Notes: generated by a model not told the origin, from the letters alone. 64,000 bases of DNA from JAFGVL01 sp963662245 (GCA_963662245.2 CAXXVQ010000009.1:682001-746000), one strand, 5' to 3'. Numbered from the stretch's first letter, positions 15,638 to 22,419 are shown. Numbers and translations: made by a program.

Positions 15638-16153
15638 ATGCCACAGAATCAAATAGATAAATTAGATAGAAAAATTCTAGAAATGGTCGCGAAAAATGCT
15701 CGCATCCCTTTTTTGGAAGTTGCGAGAGAGTGTAATGTGTCGGGGGCAGCAATTCATCAGCGTATGAACAAATTGATGAATCTTGGGATTATTAAAGGTT
15801 CAGAATTCATTGTTGATACTTATAAGATTGGATACCAGACATGTGCATTCATTGGTCTAGTGCTTAAAGATCTAAGTCATTTTGCGAATGTTGTTGAAAA
15901 CATCAAGGCAATTCCCGAAGTGGTTGAATGTCATTATGCTACAGGTAAATATGCAATGTTTATTAAGATTTATGCAAGAGACAATCGTCATTTGTTGCAA
16001 ATTATTCTTGAAAAATTGGGAACCATTGAAGGAGTGTTAACTACTGAAACATTTCAGGTTTCTCTGGATGAGATTTTTAAACGCCAACTTTCTTCATTTG
16101 ATGTTGATGTCCCGCCTTGTGCTGAGGTTGATAAAAATAAAAAAGAGTCCTAA
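15638..16153 (+). CDS. Lrp/AsnC family transcriptional regulator
   Basis: A 171-residue regulator. The N-terminal helix-turn-helix (about residues 5-55) includes LDRKILEMVAKNARIPFLEVA and NVSGAAIHQRMNKL. The C-terminal RAM ligand-binding domain (about 65-150) is typical, with VVECHYATGKYAMFIKIYA. The family senses amino acids and often acts near its own promoter. The ATG at 15638 was preferred over a GTG at 15632. It is divergent from cysE, so the shared 90-bp region may hold an operator for both. Confidence 0.9.
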   Translation: MPQNQIDKLDRKILEMVAKNARIPFLEVARECNVSGAAIHQRMNKLMNLGIIKGSEFIVDTYKIGYQTCAFIGLVLKDLSHFANVVENIKAIPEVVECHYATGKYAMFIKIYARDNRHLLQIILEKLGTIEGVLTTETFQVSLDEIFKRQLSSFDVDVPPCAEVDKNKKES

Positions 16154-16170
16154 TTTTAGGACTCTTTTTC
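16139..16170 (+). terminator. terminator after the Lrp-family gene (probably bidirectional)
   Basis: A 13-bp stem AAAAGAGTCCTAA/TTAGGACTCTTTT (16141-16153 with 16156-16168) that overlaps the stop codon, followed by T's. It is symmetric and may also end the Spy-like transcript. Confidence 0.85.
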
Positions 16171-16212
16171 GTTTGTAGAGGTTTATTGTGTGTGTATCTA
16201 AATTGCGTGTGT

Positions 16213-16713
16213 TTACTTATTACAACATTTTTTTCCTTTTTCGCCTTTGTGACATTTTTTAGCATCATGTTTTTTTTGACGCTCAGTTCTTGTTGAATCA
16301 AATTTGGCAAATTGATCAGGAGATAATACTTTTTTAAGTTCTGCGTCTTTTCCGGCTTGTTGTTCAGCTCTGAATTTTTCTCTTTCCGTTTTTTTATCCG
16401 CTTTTGTTTTTTCGGCATCCGCTTTCATTTCTTTATGATGAGCATCCGCTTTTTTAGCATATTCCAAATTGATTGCTTCTACTTTTGTTTTTTGTTCGTC
16501 TGTTAATCCAAGGTCTTTAACCATCCAAGTGGTTTGTTTGGCTGCTCTTTCTTCGGGAGTTTTCATTTTGTGTTCTTTACGCATTCCTTTGCCTTCTCCT
16601 TTACCGGTTCCGTCACAATTACCTTTTCCATTTCCAGAACCCATGCCTTGAGCAGATACTGTTAAGCTAACTACTAAACCCAAAGCGACTAGTAATAAAT
16701 TTTTTGTTCTCAT
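16213..16713 (-). CDS. Spy/CpxP-like periplasmic protein
   Basis: A 166-residue exported protein: signal peptide (about 1-21, LLLVALGLVVSLTVSAQ), a Gly/Lys-rich linker (GMGSGNGKGNCDGTGKG), and then a long charged helical region. The region holds two LTxxQ-like motifs, DLGLTDEQKTKVEAI and KVLSPDQFAKF, typical of Spy/CpxP and DUF4890-type proteins. The C-terminal tail is very basic with two Cys pairs-like positions (KKCHKGEKGKKCC), which could bind metal. It directly precedes the arsenic region, divergently from arsR1. Role inferred: envelope stress or metal binding. Confidence 0.75.
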   Translation of the reverse strand: MRTKNLLLVALGLVVSLTVSAQGMGSGNGKGNCDGTGKGEGKGMRKEHKMKTPEERAAKQTTWMVKDLGLTDEQKTKVEAINLEYAKKADAHHKEMKADAEKTKADKKTEREKFRAEQQAGKDAELKKVLSPDQFAKFDSTRTERQKKHDAKKCHKGEKGKKCCNK

Positions 16714-16830
16714 GATTATAAGTTTTAAGTGAATATTTTCTTTTTCGTTTGTGCTTATATGACTTGAGGTTTTATGAAAGGTTTAATTGTTATATATTTT
16801 TTTTGAAAAAATTTTTCTATTACAATATTG

Positions 16831-16846
16831 TTCGTAATTTTGCGAA
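16831..16846 (+). promoter_or_regulatory. ArsR-type operator enclosing the -7 box of arsR1
   Basis: Half-sites TTCG (16831-16834) and CGAA (16843-16846) flank exactly the -7 box TAATTTTG (16835-16842). The box lies 23 bp before the arsR1 ATG. The same geometry occurs before arsR2 at 24928-24945, which supports autorepression by blocking sigma contact. Confidence 0.6.
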
Positions 16847-16865
16847 TAACAAACAAGTTGATAAT

Positions 16866-17180
16866 ATGACAGTTGAACAAGAAGAACAAATGGCTCGTTT
16901 TGCAAAAGCTTTGGCTCACCCCACGCGAGTGCAGATAATAAATTTTTTGGTGAGTTTGAATGGCTGCTATTTTGGAGACATTCATGCAGAACTGCCAATC
17001 GCAAAGGCAACGGTGTCGCAACACTTAAAGGAGTTGCGTGAAGCAGGCTTGATTCAGGGAAGGATAGAGGCTCCTAAAGTGAAGTATTGTATCAATAAAG
17101 AAAACTGGGAATTGGCACAGAATCTGTTTGACGGATTCTTTGAACAAGTGAAACTTAAAACTAGCTGTTGTCATGAATAA
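16866..17180 (+). CDS. arsR: ArsR family metalloregulatory repressor (arsR1)
   Basis: A 104-residue winged-helix repressor. The start is an ATG 23 bp after the -7 box; a longer frame upstream runs through the promoter and was rejected. The fold is clear: ALAHPTRVQIINFLV, then the recognition helix AKATVSQHLKELREAGLI, then the wing GRIEAPKVKYCIN. Cysteines near residue 37 (GCYFGDI), in YCIN, and at the C-terminus (SCCHE) could bind As(III) or a related thiophilic metal, but the classic ELCVCDL motif is absent. It overlaps the DUF1294 gene by 8 bp. Closely related to arsR2 at 24959. Confidence 0.85.
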   Translation: MTVEQEEQMARFAKALAHPTRVQIINFLVSLNGCYFGDIHAELPIAKATVSQHLKELREAGLIQGRIEAPKVKYCINKENWELAQNLFDGFFEQVKLKTSCCHE

Positions 17181-17448
17181 TCCACAGATTGTATTGTTAG
17201 TAATCTTGGTTATCAATTTGTTGACTTTGATGATTTATGGGATAGATAAATGGTTAGCGATAAAAGAAATGCGTCGAGTGCCAGAGAAGTACTTAATCCT
17301 ATTAGCTGTTTTTTGTGGAAGCGTAGGAGCATGGTCGAGTATGTTGCTATTTCATCATAAAACAAAGAAATACCTTTTTAGTATTGGAGTCCCGGTAATT
17401 TTTGTATTGCAGATTGTGGGCGTGTTTTTTCTATTGAAATATTTATAA
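17173..17448 (+). CDS. DUF1294 small membrane protein
   Basis: A 91-residue protein with three hydrophobic segments. The DUF1294 signature is present: NLLTLMIYGIDKWLAIKEMRRVPEKYLILLA, then GSVGAWSSMLLFHHKTKK. It overlaps arsR1 by 8 bp, so the two should be translationally coupled. The function of DUF1294 is unknown; its coupling here to an arsenic-type repressor is notable. It is followed by repeat E1. Confidence 0.85.
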   Translation: MNNPQIVLLVILVINLLTLMIYGIDKWLAIKEMRRVPEKYLILLAVFCGSVGAWSSMLLFHHKTKKYLFSIGVPVIFVLQIVGVFFLLKYL

Positions 17449-17562
17449 AACCACCCCCTTTATTCCCGTTGGTCATGACCTTCGGTTCCCTGAAGGGGAC
17501 TATTGGAATACTCAGAAAGTTTGTGCTTTGCTAAAAGTCCCCTTTAGGGGATTTAGGGGTAA
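17449..17562. repeat. inverted intergenic repeat, family E, copy 1
   Basis: About 110 bp with CCCCTTTATTCCCGTTGGTC and ATGACCTTCGGTTCCCTGAA on the left, and CCCCTTTAGGGGATTTAGGG on the right. The same left block occurs in inverted orientation at 20353-20398 (copy 2). The pair flanks the ArsE/F/G and permease genes. Confidence 0.8.
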
Positions 17563-17587
17563 TTGGAATTAATTAATAATACATATT

Positions 17588-17827
17588 ATGGAAATTAAAA
17601 TTTTAGGATCAGGGTGTGCAAAGTGCAAAACCCTAACAGAAACAGCACAACAAGCTGTTAAAGATTTAAACTTAGATGCTACTGTCGTAAAAGTAGAAGA
17701 CATTGCTCAAATTATGGGCTATGGAGTAATGAGTACGCCTGCCTTGGTAATTGACGAGAAAGTGATTTTCTCAGGAAAAGTACCTTCTCTGACAGAATTG
17801 AAAAGCATGTTTTTACTTAAAAAATAA
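17588..17827 (+). CDS. small thioredoxin-fold protein, ArsE-like
   Basis: A 79-residue thioredoxin/glutaredoxin-like protein. The active-site motif is CAKC near residues 9-12 (GSGCAKCKTL), followed by the cis-Pro region MSTPALVIDEKVIFSGKVPS. It matches the 'redox-active disulfide' TM0996/MTH895 type. In Shewanella arsEFG, a small CxxC protein, a second CxxC protein and a membrane permease act together on nitroaromatic arsenicals; the order and size fit here. It probably transfers electrons to the next gene product or to substrate. It lies 6 bp before the ArsF-like gene. Confidence 0.8.
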   Translation: MEIKILGSGCAKCKTLTETAQQAVKDLNLDATVVKVEDIAQIMGYGVMSTPALVIDEKVIFSGKVPSLTELKSMFLLKK

Positions 17828-17833
17828 TCGACT

Positions 17834-18202
17834 ATGAAAAACTTAAAATTGTTTCTTGTTATTGCAGGTTTATTTTCTGCATTTGCTCTTTCTGCTGCTG
17901 AAAAAGCTGGTTTAGAAGTATATTATTTCCACTACACAGCTCGTTGCGTAACTTGTAATGCTATAGAGGCACAAACAAAAAAAGCTGCTGAAGCTAAAGG
18001 AGTTTCGTTTACTTCGGTAAATATGGATGATGAAGCAGGCGAAGCTATGGCTAAGAAAATGAAGATTTCAGGTAAAACTGTTTTGGTAAAGAATGGTAAA
18101 AAAGAAGCAAACTTGACAAATGAAGCTTTTCTTTATGCTCGTTCTATGCCTGAGAAATATCTAGAGGTTTTGAATTCAAATATGGATAAATTGTCTAAAT
18201 AA
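17834..18202 (+). CDS. exported thioredoxin-like protein, ArsF-like
   Basis: A 122-residue protein with a signal peptide (about 1-21, LKLFLVIAGLFSAFALSAA). The motif ARCVTCNAIEAQTKKAAE holds a CxxC pair near residues 36-39, and a late cis-Pro equivalent region is degenerate. This matches the ArsF-type subunit named for nitrophenyl-compound reduction in arsEFG clusters. It sits directly between the small thioredoxin and the permease (6 bp and 1 bp spacing). The reductase role is inferred from the family and context. Confidence 0.78.
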   Translation: MKNLKLFLVIAGLFSAFALSAAEKAGLEVYYFHYTARCVTCNAIEAQTKKAAEAKGVSFTSVNMDDEAGEAMAKKMKISGKTVLVKNGKKEANLTNEAFLYARSMPEKYLEVLNSNMDKLSK

Positions 18203-18203
18203 A

Positions 18204-18896
18204 ATGGAGTACTTACTCGAGTTATACTCAGTTTCTACATCAGCATGGCTGTCGGCTATATTGCTTGGTTTAATGACTGCAATAAGTCCTTGTCCGCTGG
18301 CAACAAATATCACAGCTGTTGGGTTTATTAGTAAGGATGTGGAAAACCGTAACCGTGTATTTTTTAATGGCCTGTTCTACACGCTTGGGCGAGCGGTTGG
18401 TTATACCGGTTTGGCATTGATTCTTTACCTAGGTGCCGACCAGTTTGCTTTGTCTGAAGTGTTCCAGCGTTATGGTGAAAAAGTTATAGGTCCGGTGCTG
18501 ATTCTTGTTGGTTTGATAATGTTGGATGTATTTCGAGTAAATTTCCCCGGATTGAATAAAATTACCGCTCGTATGGAGCAAAAGAAAAGTTGGGGCTATT
18601 TTGATGCAACTCTGTTAGGTGTTGTGTTTGCCTTGGCTTTTTGCCCGTATAGTGGCGTCTTGTTTTTCGGACTGCTAATCCCAATGACGATAACTAGCGG
18701 TATGCATTTGCCTGTGCTTTTTGCTTTAGCAACGGGAATTCCTGTTGTGCTTTTTGCATGGTTGTTTGCCTATGCTTTTTCCAATATTTCAAAGTTCTAC
18801 AATAATCTGAAAGCTTTTGAGAAATGGTTTAGACGAGTGATTGCAGTATTGTTTATTGTAGTTGGGGTGTACACTATTGTTCAACTGTTTATTTGA
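18204..18896 (+). CDS. ArsG-like membrane permease (DsbD/CcdA-type)
   Basis: A 230-residue protein with about six hydrophobic helices. It has the CcdA/DsbD-type features: GLMTAISPCPLATNITAVGF in helix 1 and AFCPYSGVLFFGL in helix 4, each with a Cys-Pro pair placed to exchange disulfides across the membrane. ArsG family members are proposed efflux permeases for aromatic aminobenzylarsenicals, made from nitroarsenicals. It starts 1 bp after the ArsF-like gene stop, so the three genes form a tight operon. Alternative reading: a CcdA-like electron-transfer protein feeding the ArsF-like partner. Confidence 0.8.
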   Translation: MEYLLELYSVSTSAWLSAILLGLMTAISPCPLATNITAVGFISKDVENRNRVFFNGLFYTLGRAVGYTGLALILYLGADQFALSEVFQRYGEKVIGPVLILVGLIMLDVFRVNFPGLNKITARMEQKKSWGYFDATLLGVVFALAFCPYSGVLFFGLLIPMTITSGMHLPVLFALATGIPVVLFAWLFAYAFSNISKFYNNLKAFEKWFRRVIAVLFIVVGVYTIVQLFI

Positions 18897-18900
18897 TTCT

Positions 18901-19042
18901 TGGGTTAAAACCCAAATTTGTAAATAGCTTGTTGTCAGTTGACTAAAGTCAACGGCAATGAAACAGAGACTCGGATTTCATTGCCGTCGGTTTTAACCGA
19001 CGGGTTATTGATTGAGAAAAAGCTTGGACTTTAGTCAAAAGA
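18901..19042. repeat. interspersed palindromic repeat, family B, copy 1
   Basis: A chain of short palindromes: GGTTAAAACC, TTGACTAAAGTCAA, then CGGCAATGAAA pairing with TTTCATTGCCG across a 13-nt spacer, then GTCGGTTTTAACCGAC. The same blocks recur at 25316-25396. Confidence 0.75.
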
Positions 19043-19044
19043 AA

Positions 19045-19210
19045 TAGGGCGGTGCTCTGCACCTTCTGTTTTAAGAATCATTGTTGGCTACAAATAGGAC
19101 GCTGCTCTGCAGCTATATGGGGCTGATGTATTGTGTTTTGAGGGACATAGTCCCGTTCTATTTGTAGAGGAAAATATATGGAAATTAAGGTGCAGCGCAC
19201 CGTTCTCTTA
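19045..19210. repeat. interspersed palindromic repeat, family A, copy 3
   Basis: Outer arms CGGTGCTCTGCACCTT and AAGGTGCAGCGCACCG, inner arms CTACAAATAGGAC and GTTCTATTTGTAG, plus a GGGACATAGTCCC hairpin. The layout is the same nested-stem design as copies 1 and 2, though only the arms match. Together with repeat B1 it fills the 327-bp gap before the permease gene. Confidence 0.75.
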
Positions 19211-19223
19211 AAATTCATTATAA

Positions 19224-20234
19224 ATGAAATATAAAAAAATATACCTATTTCTACTACTGCCGGTATGGGTGGTTCTGTATATGTACTTGCAGCCGATGGT
19301 AGATTGGTTGGTGGATGACGCACTGCAATTATCGCCAAGTCACTTAACCGAATCTATTCGCTTCTTTTTGTTTGAAGTGCCAAAAGTGATGCTGCTGTTA
19401 ACACTAATCATTTTTGTAGTTGGAATCGTTCGTTCGTATTTCTCGGCTGAGAAAACGCGTGATTTGCTTGCAAAACGCTCCCTGTTTGCAGGAAATGTGT
19501 TGGCGGCGATGTTGGGTGTGGTAACGCCATTTTGCTCATGTTCTGCAATTCCTTTGTTTTTAGGTTTTGTGGAGGCAGGTGTGCCTTTGGGCGTAACTTT
19601 CTCGTTCTTGATAGCTGCACCTATGGTGAACGAAGTTGCCATTGTGTTGTTGTTTGGTTTATTTGGATGGAAAGTAGCCTTGATTTATGTGGTAACAGGT
19701 TTGGCTGTGGCTATCCTTGCCGGATGGATTATCGGGAAGTTTAAGCTGGAAGGTTGGATACAAGACTGGGTGTTTAAGGTGAACGCGCAACTGAATCCTG
19801 CTGATGAGGCTAAAAAGCCATTCTCAGAAAGACTGGATGCCGGACTGGATGCCGTGAGCGATATTGTAAAAAAAGTGTGGGTGTATATTGTTATCGGTAT
19901 TGCTGTAGGAGCGGGGGCACATGGTTTTGTGCCCGAAGATTTTATGGCGACACTAATGGGCAATGATACTTGGTATAGTGTGCCTTTGTCTATCCTGATA
20001 GGTGTGCCCATGTACTCAAATGCTGCCGGAATAGTCCCAATTGTTTCTGTACTGATGGAAAAAGGGGCTTCCTTAGGAACTTCGCTTGCCTTTATGATGT
20101 CGGTAATAGCACTGTCTTTACCTGAAATGATTATCTTGAAAAAAGTCTTGAAGTTACCTTTAATTCTGACTTTTGTTGGTGTGGTTTCATTTGGGATTTT
20201 GTTAGTAGGATATCTGTTTAATTGGGTGTTTTAA
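19224..20234 (+). CDS. DUF318/ArsP-like permease
   Basis: A 336-residue integral membrane protein with about eight helices. The N-terminal half has TPFCSCSAIPLFLGFVEAG with the paired Cys motif of the permease family PF03773, followed by APMVNEVAIVLLFGLFGWK. The second half repeats the pattern with VPMYSNAAGIVPIV. Some members (ArsP) export methylarsenite and trivalent aromatic arsenicals; others are uncharacterised. Its position just behind arsE/F/G-like genes favours an arsenical role. Flanked by repeats A3 and E2. Substrate is inferred. Confidence 0.82.
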   Translation: MKYKKIYLFLLLPVWVVLYMYLQPMVDWLVDDALQLSPSHLTESIRFFLFEVPKVMLLLTLIIFVVGIVRSYFSAEKTRDLLAKRSLFAGNVLAAMLGVVTPFCSCSAIPLFLGFVEAGVPLGVTFSFLIAAPMVNEVAIVLLFGLFGWKVALIYVVTGLAVAILAGWIIGKFKLEGWIQDWVFKVNAQLNPADEAKKPFSERLDAGLDAVSDIVKKVWVYIVIGIAVGAGAHGFVPEDFMATLMGNDTWYSVPLSILIGVPMYSNAAGIVPIVSVLMEKGASLGTSLAFMMSVIALSLPEMIILKKVLKLPLILTFVGVVSFGILLVGYLFNWVF

Positions 20235-20239
20235 GAATA

Positions 20240-20405
20240 CTACCCCCAACCCCCTGAAGGGGGCTAAGGAGAACCTCAAACATTAGATAATTTATATAGT
20301 CCGTTTAGAAACAGGATTTATATGGGAAAAACTTCACATAGCGCAAACTCAAATTCCCCTTTAGGGGAACCGAAGGTCATGACCAACGGGAATAATGGGG
20401 GTTGT
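20240..20405. repeat. inverted intergenic repeat, family E, copy 2
   Basis: Opens with CCCCCAACCCCCTGAAGGGG and closes with CCCCTTTAGGGGAACCGAAG and GGTCATGACCAACGGGAATA. The closing block is the reverse complement of the opening block of copy 1 at about 17455-17500. It supplies an ATG at 20395 in frame with the next gene, which is probably not its start. Confidence 0.8.
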
Positions 20406-20409
20406 TCTT

Positions 20410-21123
20410 ATGAGTAATTATTCCATCATCTCTTGGGCTGCCCAGTATGAAACCGCCGATTTCATTGCGCACGACCCGATACAAATACCTAAACGATATA
20501 CCGAAAAGCGGGATATTGAGATTGTGGCGTTTGTAACGGCTTGGTTGGCGTACGGGAATCGAAAGGCGTTTTTGACTGTGCTGGATAAGATTGATATTGA
20601 GTTTTTCCGAGGAGAACCGTATAAGTATATCCTATCTGGAGCGTGGAATGCAAAAAAGGATGGCGACATCAATCTTTATCGCTTTTATAAGCGAGAGGAG
20701 CTGTACAAGCTTTTTGATGAGTTGCAGAGAATCTATACTGAGCATGCTGATATGGAAGCATGGATTCTTTCAGACTCGAAGCTATCTTTATTAGAAGCTA
20801 TTCAAAAAGGTTTTAAGGAGGTAAAAGGAATACCCAAGAATGCTACCTCTGCCTGCAAAAGACTAAATATGTTCCTGCGCTGGATGATTAGAAAAAATAG
20901 CCCTGTGGATTTTGGAATTTGGGAAACTATCAGTGCTGAGAATTTACTGATTCCGCTTGATACGCATGTCTATCGCATTGCTCTGGAACTTGGTCTGACC
21001 CAACGCAAAACGGCGGATATGAAAACCGTGATTGAAATAACTAATGCTTTAAAACAAATCTTCCCCAATGATCCTTGCAAAGGTGACTTTGCCTTGTATG
21101 GTTATGGGGTGAATAATAAATAA
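20410..21123 (+). CDS. TIGR02757 family protein
   Basis: A 237-residue protein resembling the TIGR02757 family common in Bacteroidetes, with YETADFIAHDPIQIPKRY near the start, DIEIVAFVTAWLAYGNRKAF, and a late RWMIRKNSPVDFGIW segment followed by PLDTHVYRIALELG. The last two segments resemble the HhH-containing half of DNA glycosylase-like proteins, but no activity is established. The ATG at 20410 was chosen because the upstream ATG (20395) lies inside repeat E2. Ends in a shared hairpin terminator. Confidence 0.82.
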   Translation: MSNYSIISWAAQYETADFIAHDPIQIPKRYTEKRDIEIVAFVTAWLAYGNRKAFLTVLDKIDIEFFRGEPYKYILSGAWNAKKDGDINLYRFYKREELYKLFDELQRIYTEHADMEAWILSDSKLSLLEAIQKGFKEVKGIPKNATSACKRLNMFLRWMIRKNSPVDFGIWETISAENLLIPLDTHVYRIALELGLTQRKTADMKTVIEITNALKQIFPNDPCKGDFALYGYGVNNK

Positions 21124-21158
21124 AAAAACTCTTTTGAAGATAATCAAAAGAGTTTTTT
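21123..21158. terminator. bidirectional terminator between TIGR02757 gene and toxin
   Basis: A 13-bp stem AAAACTCTTTTGA/TCAAAAGAGTTTT (21125-21137 with 21144-21156), with A-run and T-run on either side. It serves both converging genes. Confidence 0.85.
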
Positions 21159-21462
21159 ATGATGTTGTTTTGTAATTACTTATAATACGAATGATAAAAA
21201 TATCTGATCCAATCTTGTTATAGCATGCGTACCATGAGGAGTGTTTATTCTTTTTATGTTGAAACACATATACTCCATGTTTTTTGTGCTCATTGTAAAA
21301 TGCTTTTCTGTGAGTGCTAAGTTTATCTAGGTTGTCAAAAGTATCTAATATATCGTCTAAATATTCAGAAATTAACCACTTTTCAAGTTTCTTATCCCAG
21401 TTAGATAATCCTACAAATATTTCATCTAAGTCATCTAAAGCATCATCGCTATAATATACCAT
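21157..21462 (-). CDS. RelE/ParE-family toxin
   Basis: A 101-residue protein. YSDDALDDLDEIFVGLSNW and a later SSWYACYNKIGSDIFIIRIISN fit the RelE/ParE fold, which acts as an mRNA interferase or gyrase inhibitor. Its start overlaps the end of the upstream gene by 14 bp, the usual antitoxin-toxin arrangement. The family is seen widely in Bacteroidetes, where many copies are uncharacterised. Whether it cuts mRNA or hits gyrase cannot be read. Confidence 0.78.
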   Translation of the reverse strand: MVYYSDDALDDLDEIFVGLSNWDKKLEKWLISEYLDDILDTFDNLDKLSTHRKAFYNEHKKHGVYVFQHKKNKHSSWYACYNKIGSDIFIIRIISNYKTTS

Positions 21463-21649
21463 TGTCTTTGCAGAATTTATCTAATCTGTCATGTGCTTTT
21501 TTTCTAAAATCAGAACTAGTCATGAATCCTTTTGGTGCAGTGCCATTTATAGCCGGACTATTGATGGTTACACCTGTTTTGCATCTTTCAGCTTCAGATA
21601 AAAGGTGTCTGCCGTCTCGGGTTCTTTCGTCTATTGTTATGGTAATCAT
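21449..21649 (-). CDS. antitoxin of the RelE/ParE pair
   Basis: A 66-residue protein preceding and overlapping the toxin. It starts MITITIDERTRDGRHLLS, a beta strand then helix as in Phd/RelB-like antitoxins, and has a C-terminal charged helix DFRKKAHDRLDKFCKDN that probably wraps the toxin. It should bind its own promoter; the -7 box at 21666-21673 lies directly upstream. Call rests mainly on operon context. Confidence 0.7.
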   Translation of the reverse strand: MITITIDERTRDGRHLLSEAERCKTGVTINSPAINGTAPKGFMTSSDFRKKAHDRLDKFCKDNGIL

Positions 21650-21665
21650 AATTATATAGTTTTTA

Positions 21666-21673
21666 CAAAGTTA
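21666..21673 (-). promoter_or_regulatory. -7 box for the toxin-antitoxin operon (minus strand)
   Basis: Reads TAACTTTG on the minus strand, an exact TAnnTTTG match, 16 bp before the antitoxin start. Confidence 0.55.
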
Positions 21674-21784
21674 CAAAAAATATGAGTAAATGTGAAGTGT
21701 TTTAGTTTATACTCTCTATAATGTCTTTTTGATAAACTGCTAACCTGATGGCTGAGCGGAGTCGAAGCCAGTTTATATAAAAAA

Positions 21785-21820
21785 AACAAACCCTGTCAAA
21801 TTTTATTGGCAGGGTTTTGT
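21785..21820. terminator. hairpin terminator, probably bidirectional
   Basis: Stem AAACCCTG/CAGGGTTT (21788-21795 with 21810-21817), flanked by A-run on one side and T-run on the other. It ends the minus-strand yjdI/zinc-ribbon/small-ORF unit, whose last stop at 21803 lies inside the loop. Confidence 0.7.
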
Positions 21821-21946
21821 TGTATCGTTGTGTTTCTCTTTTTTTAGTTTTTCAAGATGAATCTTTGGGTCAAAATCACTAGCTATACCACTATTGATTC
21901 CTTTTTTAATTGCTTTGCTTAATAATGTAGCTTTGTTTTTGTTCAT
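21803..21946 (-). CDS. small ORF, C-terminal ParD-like
   Basis: A 47-residue minus-strand frame with ATG at 21946, preceded by AGAAAG. The translation has KAIKKGINSGIASDFDP and HLEKLKKEKH, which resembles the end of a ParD-type antitoxin, where a GxxSG-x-FD motif binds the toxin. No ParE partner lies next to it. It overlaps the end of the zinc-ribbon gene by 41 bp in another frame. It could be a real short gene, a decayed antitoxin or chance; codon bias was not tested. Confidence 0.4.
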   Translation of the reverse strand: MNKNKATLLSKAIKKGINSGIASDFDPKIHLEKLKKEKHNDTTKPCQ

Positions 21947-22148
21947 GATTCTTTCTAGTTATATCTTTTATTTGCTTTGTTTGTTTAAAATCATTACCAC
22001 AATCAAAACAGTGATACCATCTGCTAGTAAATGGTATAGGAAATCCCAGTAATAAAATGGAAAACGCAAATGCTTTTCCCGAAAGGCGTGGTTTTGATAT
22101 TTCCGAAGAACCACATTTGGGACATTTGATATTCTTTTCTTTTGACAT
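21906..22148 (-). CDS. small zinc-ribbon protein
   Basis: An 80-residue protein with two Cys pairs, CPKCGSSE (near residues 9-12) and CFDCGNDF (near 47-50), forming a zinc ribbon around one hydrophobic stretch, GKAFAFSILLLGFPIPF. It could be membrane-anchored. Its start abuts the stop of the YjdI gene. Role unknown. Confidence 0.65.
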   Translation of the reverse strand: MSKEKNIKCPKCGSSEISKPRLSGKAFAFSILLLGFPIPFTSRWYHCFDCGNDFKQTKQIKDITRKNHEQKQSYIIKQSN

Positions 22149-22366
22149 TAGTCTTCCTTCTTAATGCTCAACGCTCCCGAAGGGCAAATATTTACTGTAG
22201 CAATAATCTCTTCAGTGCTGGCGCCGTTTATTTTTATCCAAGGTCGCTCTTTCGGTTTAAACACCGAAGGTAAGTTGCCCCAACAAATACCTGAATGCAT
22301 ACATAAGTCTGCCTTCCATAGTACGGTTACTTCTCCGTTGCTGTATTCTTTGATTTCGTTTTCCAT
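22148..22366 (-). CDS. yjdI: YjdI-type [4Fe-4S] mono-cluster protein
   Basis: A 72-residue ferredoxin-like protein. The signature DLCMHSGICWGNLPSVF and a late NICPSGALSI provide the cysteines of one iron-sulfur cluster, as in the YjdI family. It is often found beside acetyltransferases; here it lies between a zinc-ribbon gene and the broken dgt gene on the same strand. It probably carries electrons for an unknown partner. Confidence 0.85.
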   Translation of the reverse strand: MENEIKEYSNGEVTVLWKADLCMHSGICWGNLPSVFKPKERPWIKINGASTEEIIATVNICPSGALSIKKED

Positions 22367-22419
22367 AATAATTAAGTGTGAAAAGTTTCTTCGTTTTCCT
22401 TTTTATGAGGGAGAAGCGT

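Noticed and set aside
16749..16865. N-terminal extension of arsR1
   Set aside because: The added residues come from the promoter, including the -7 box and operator; the ATG at 16866 fits the family.
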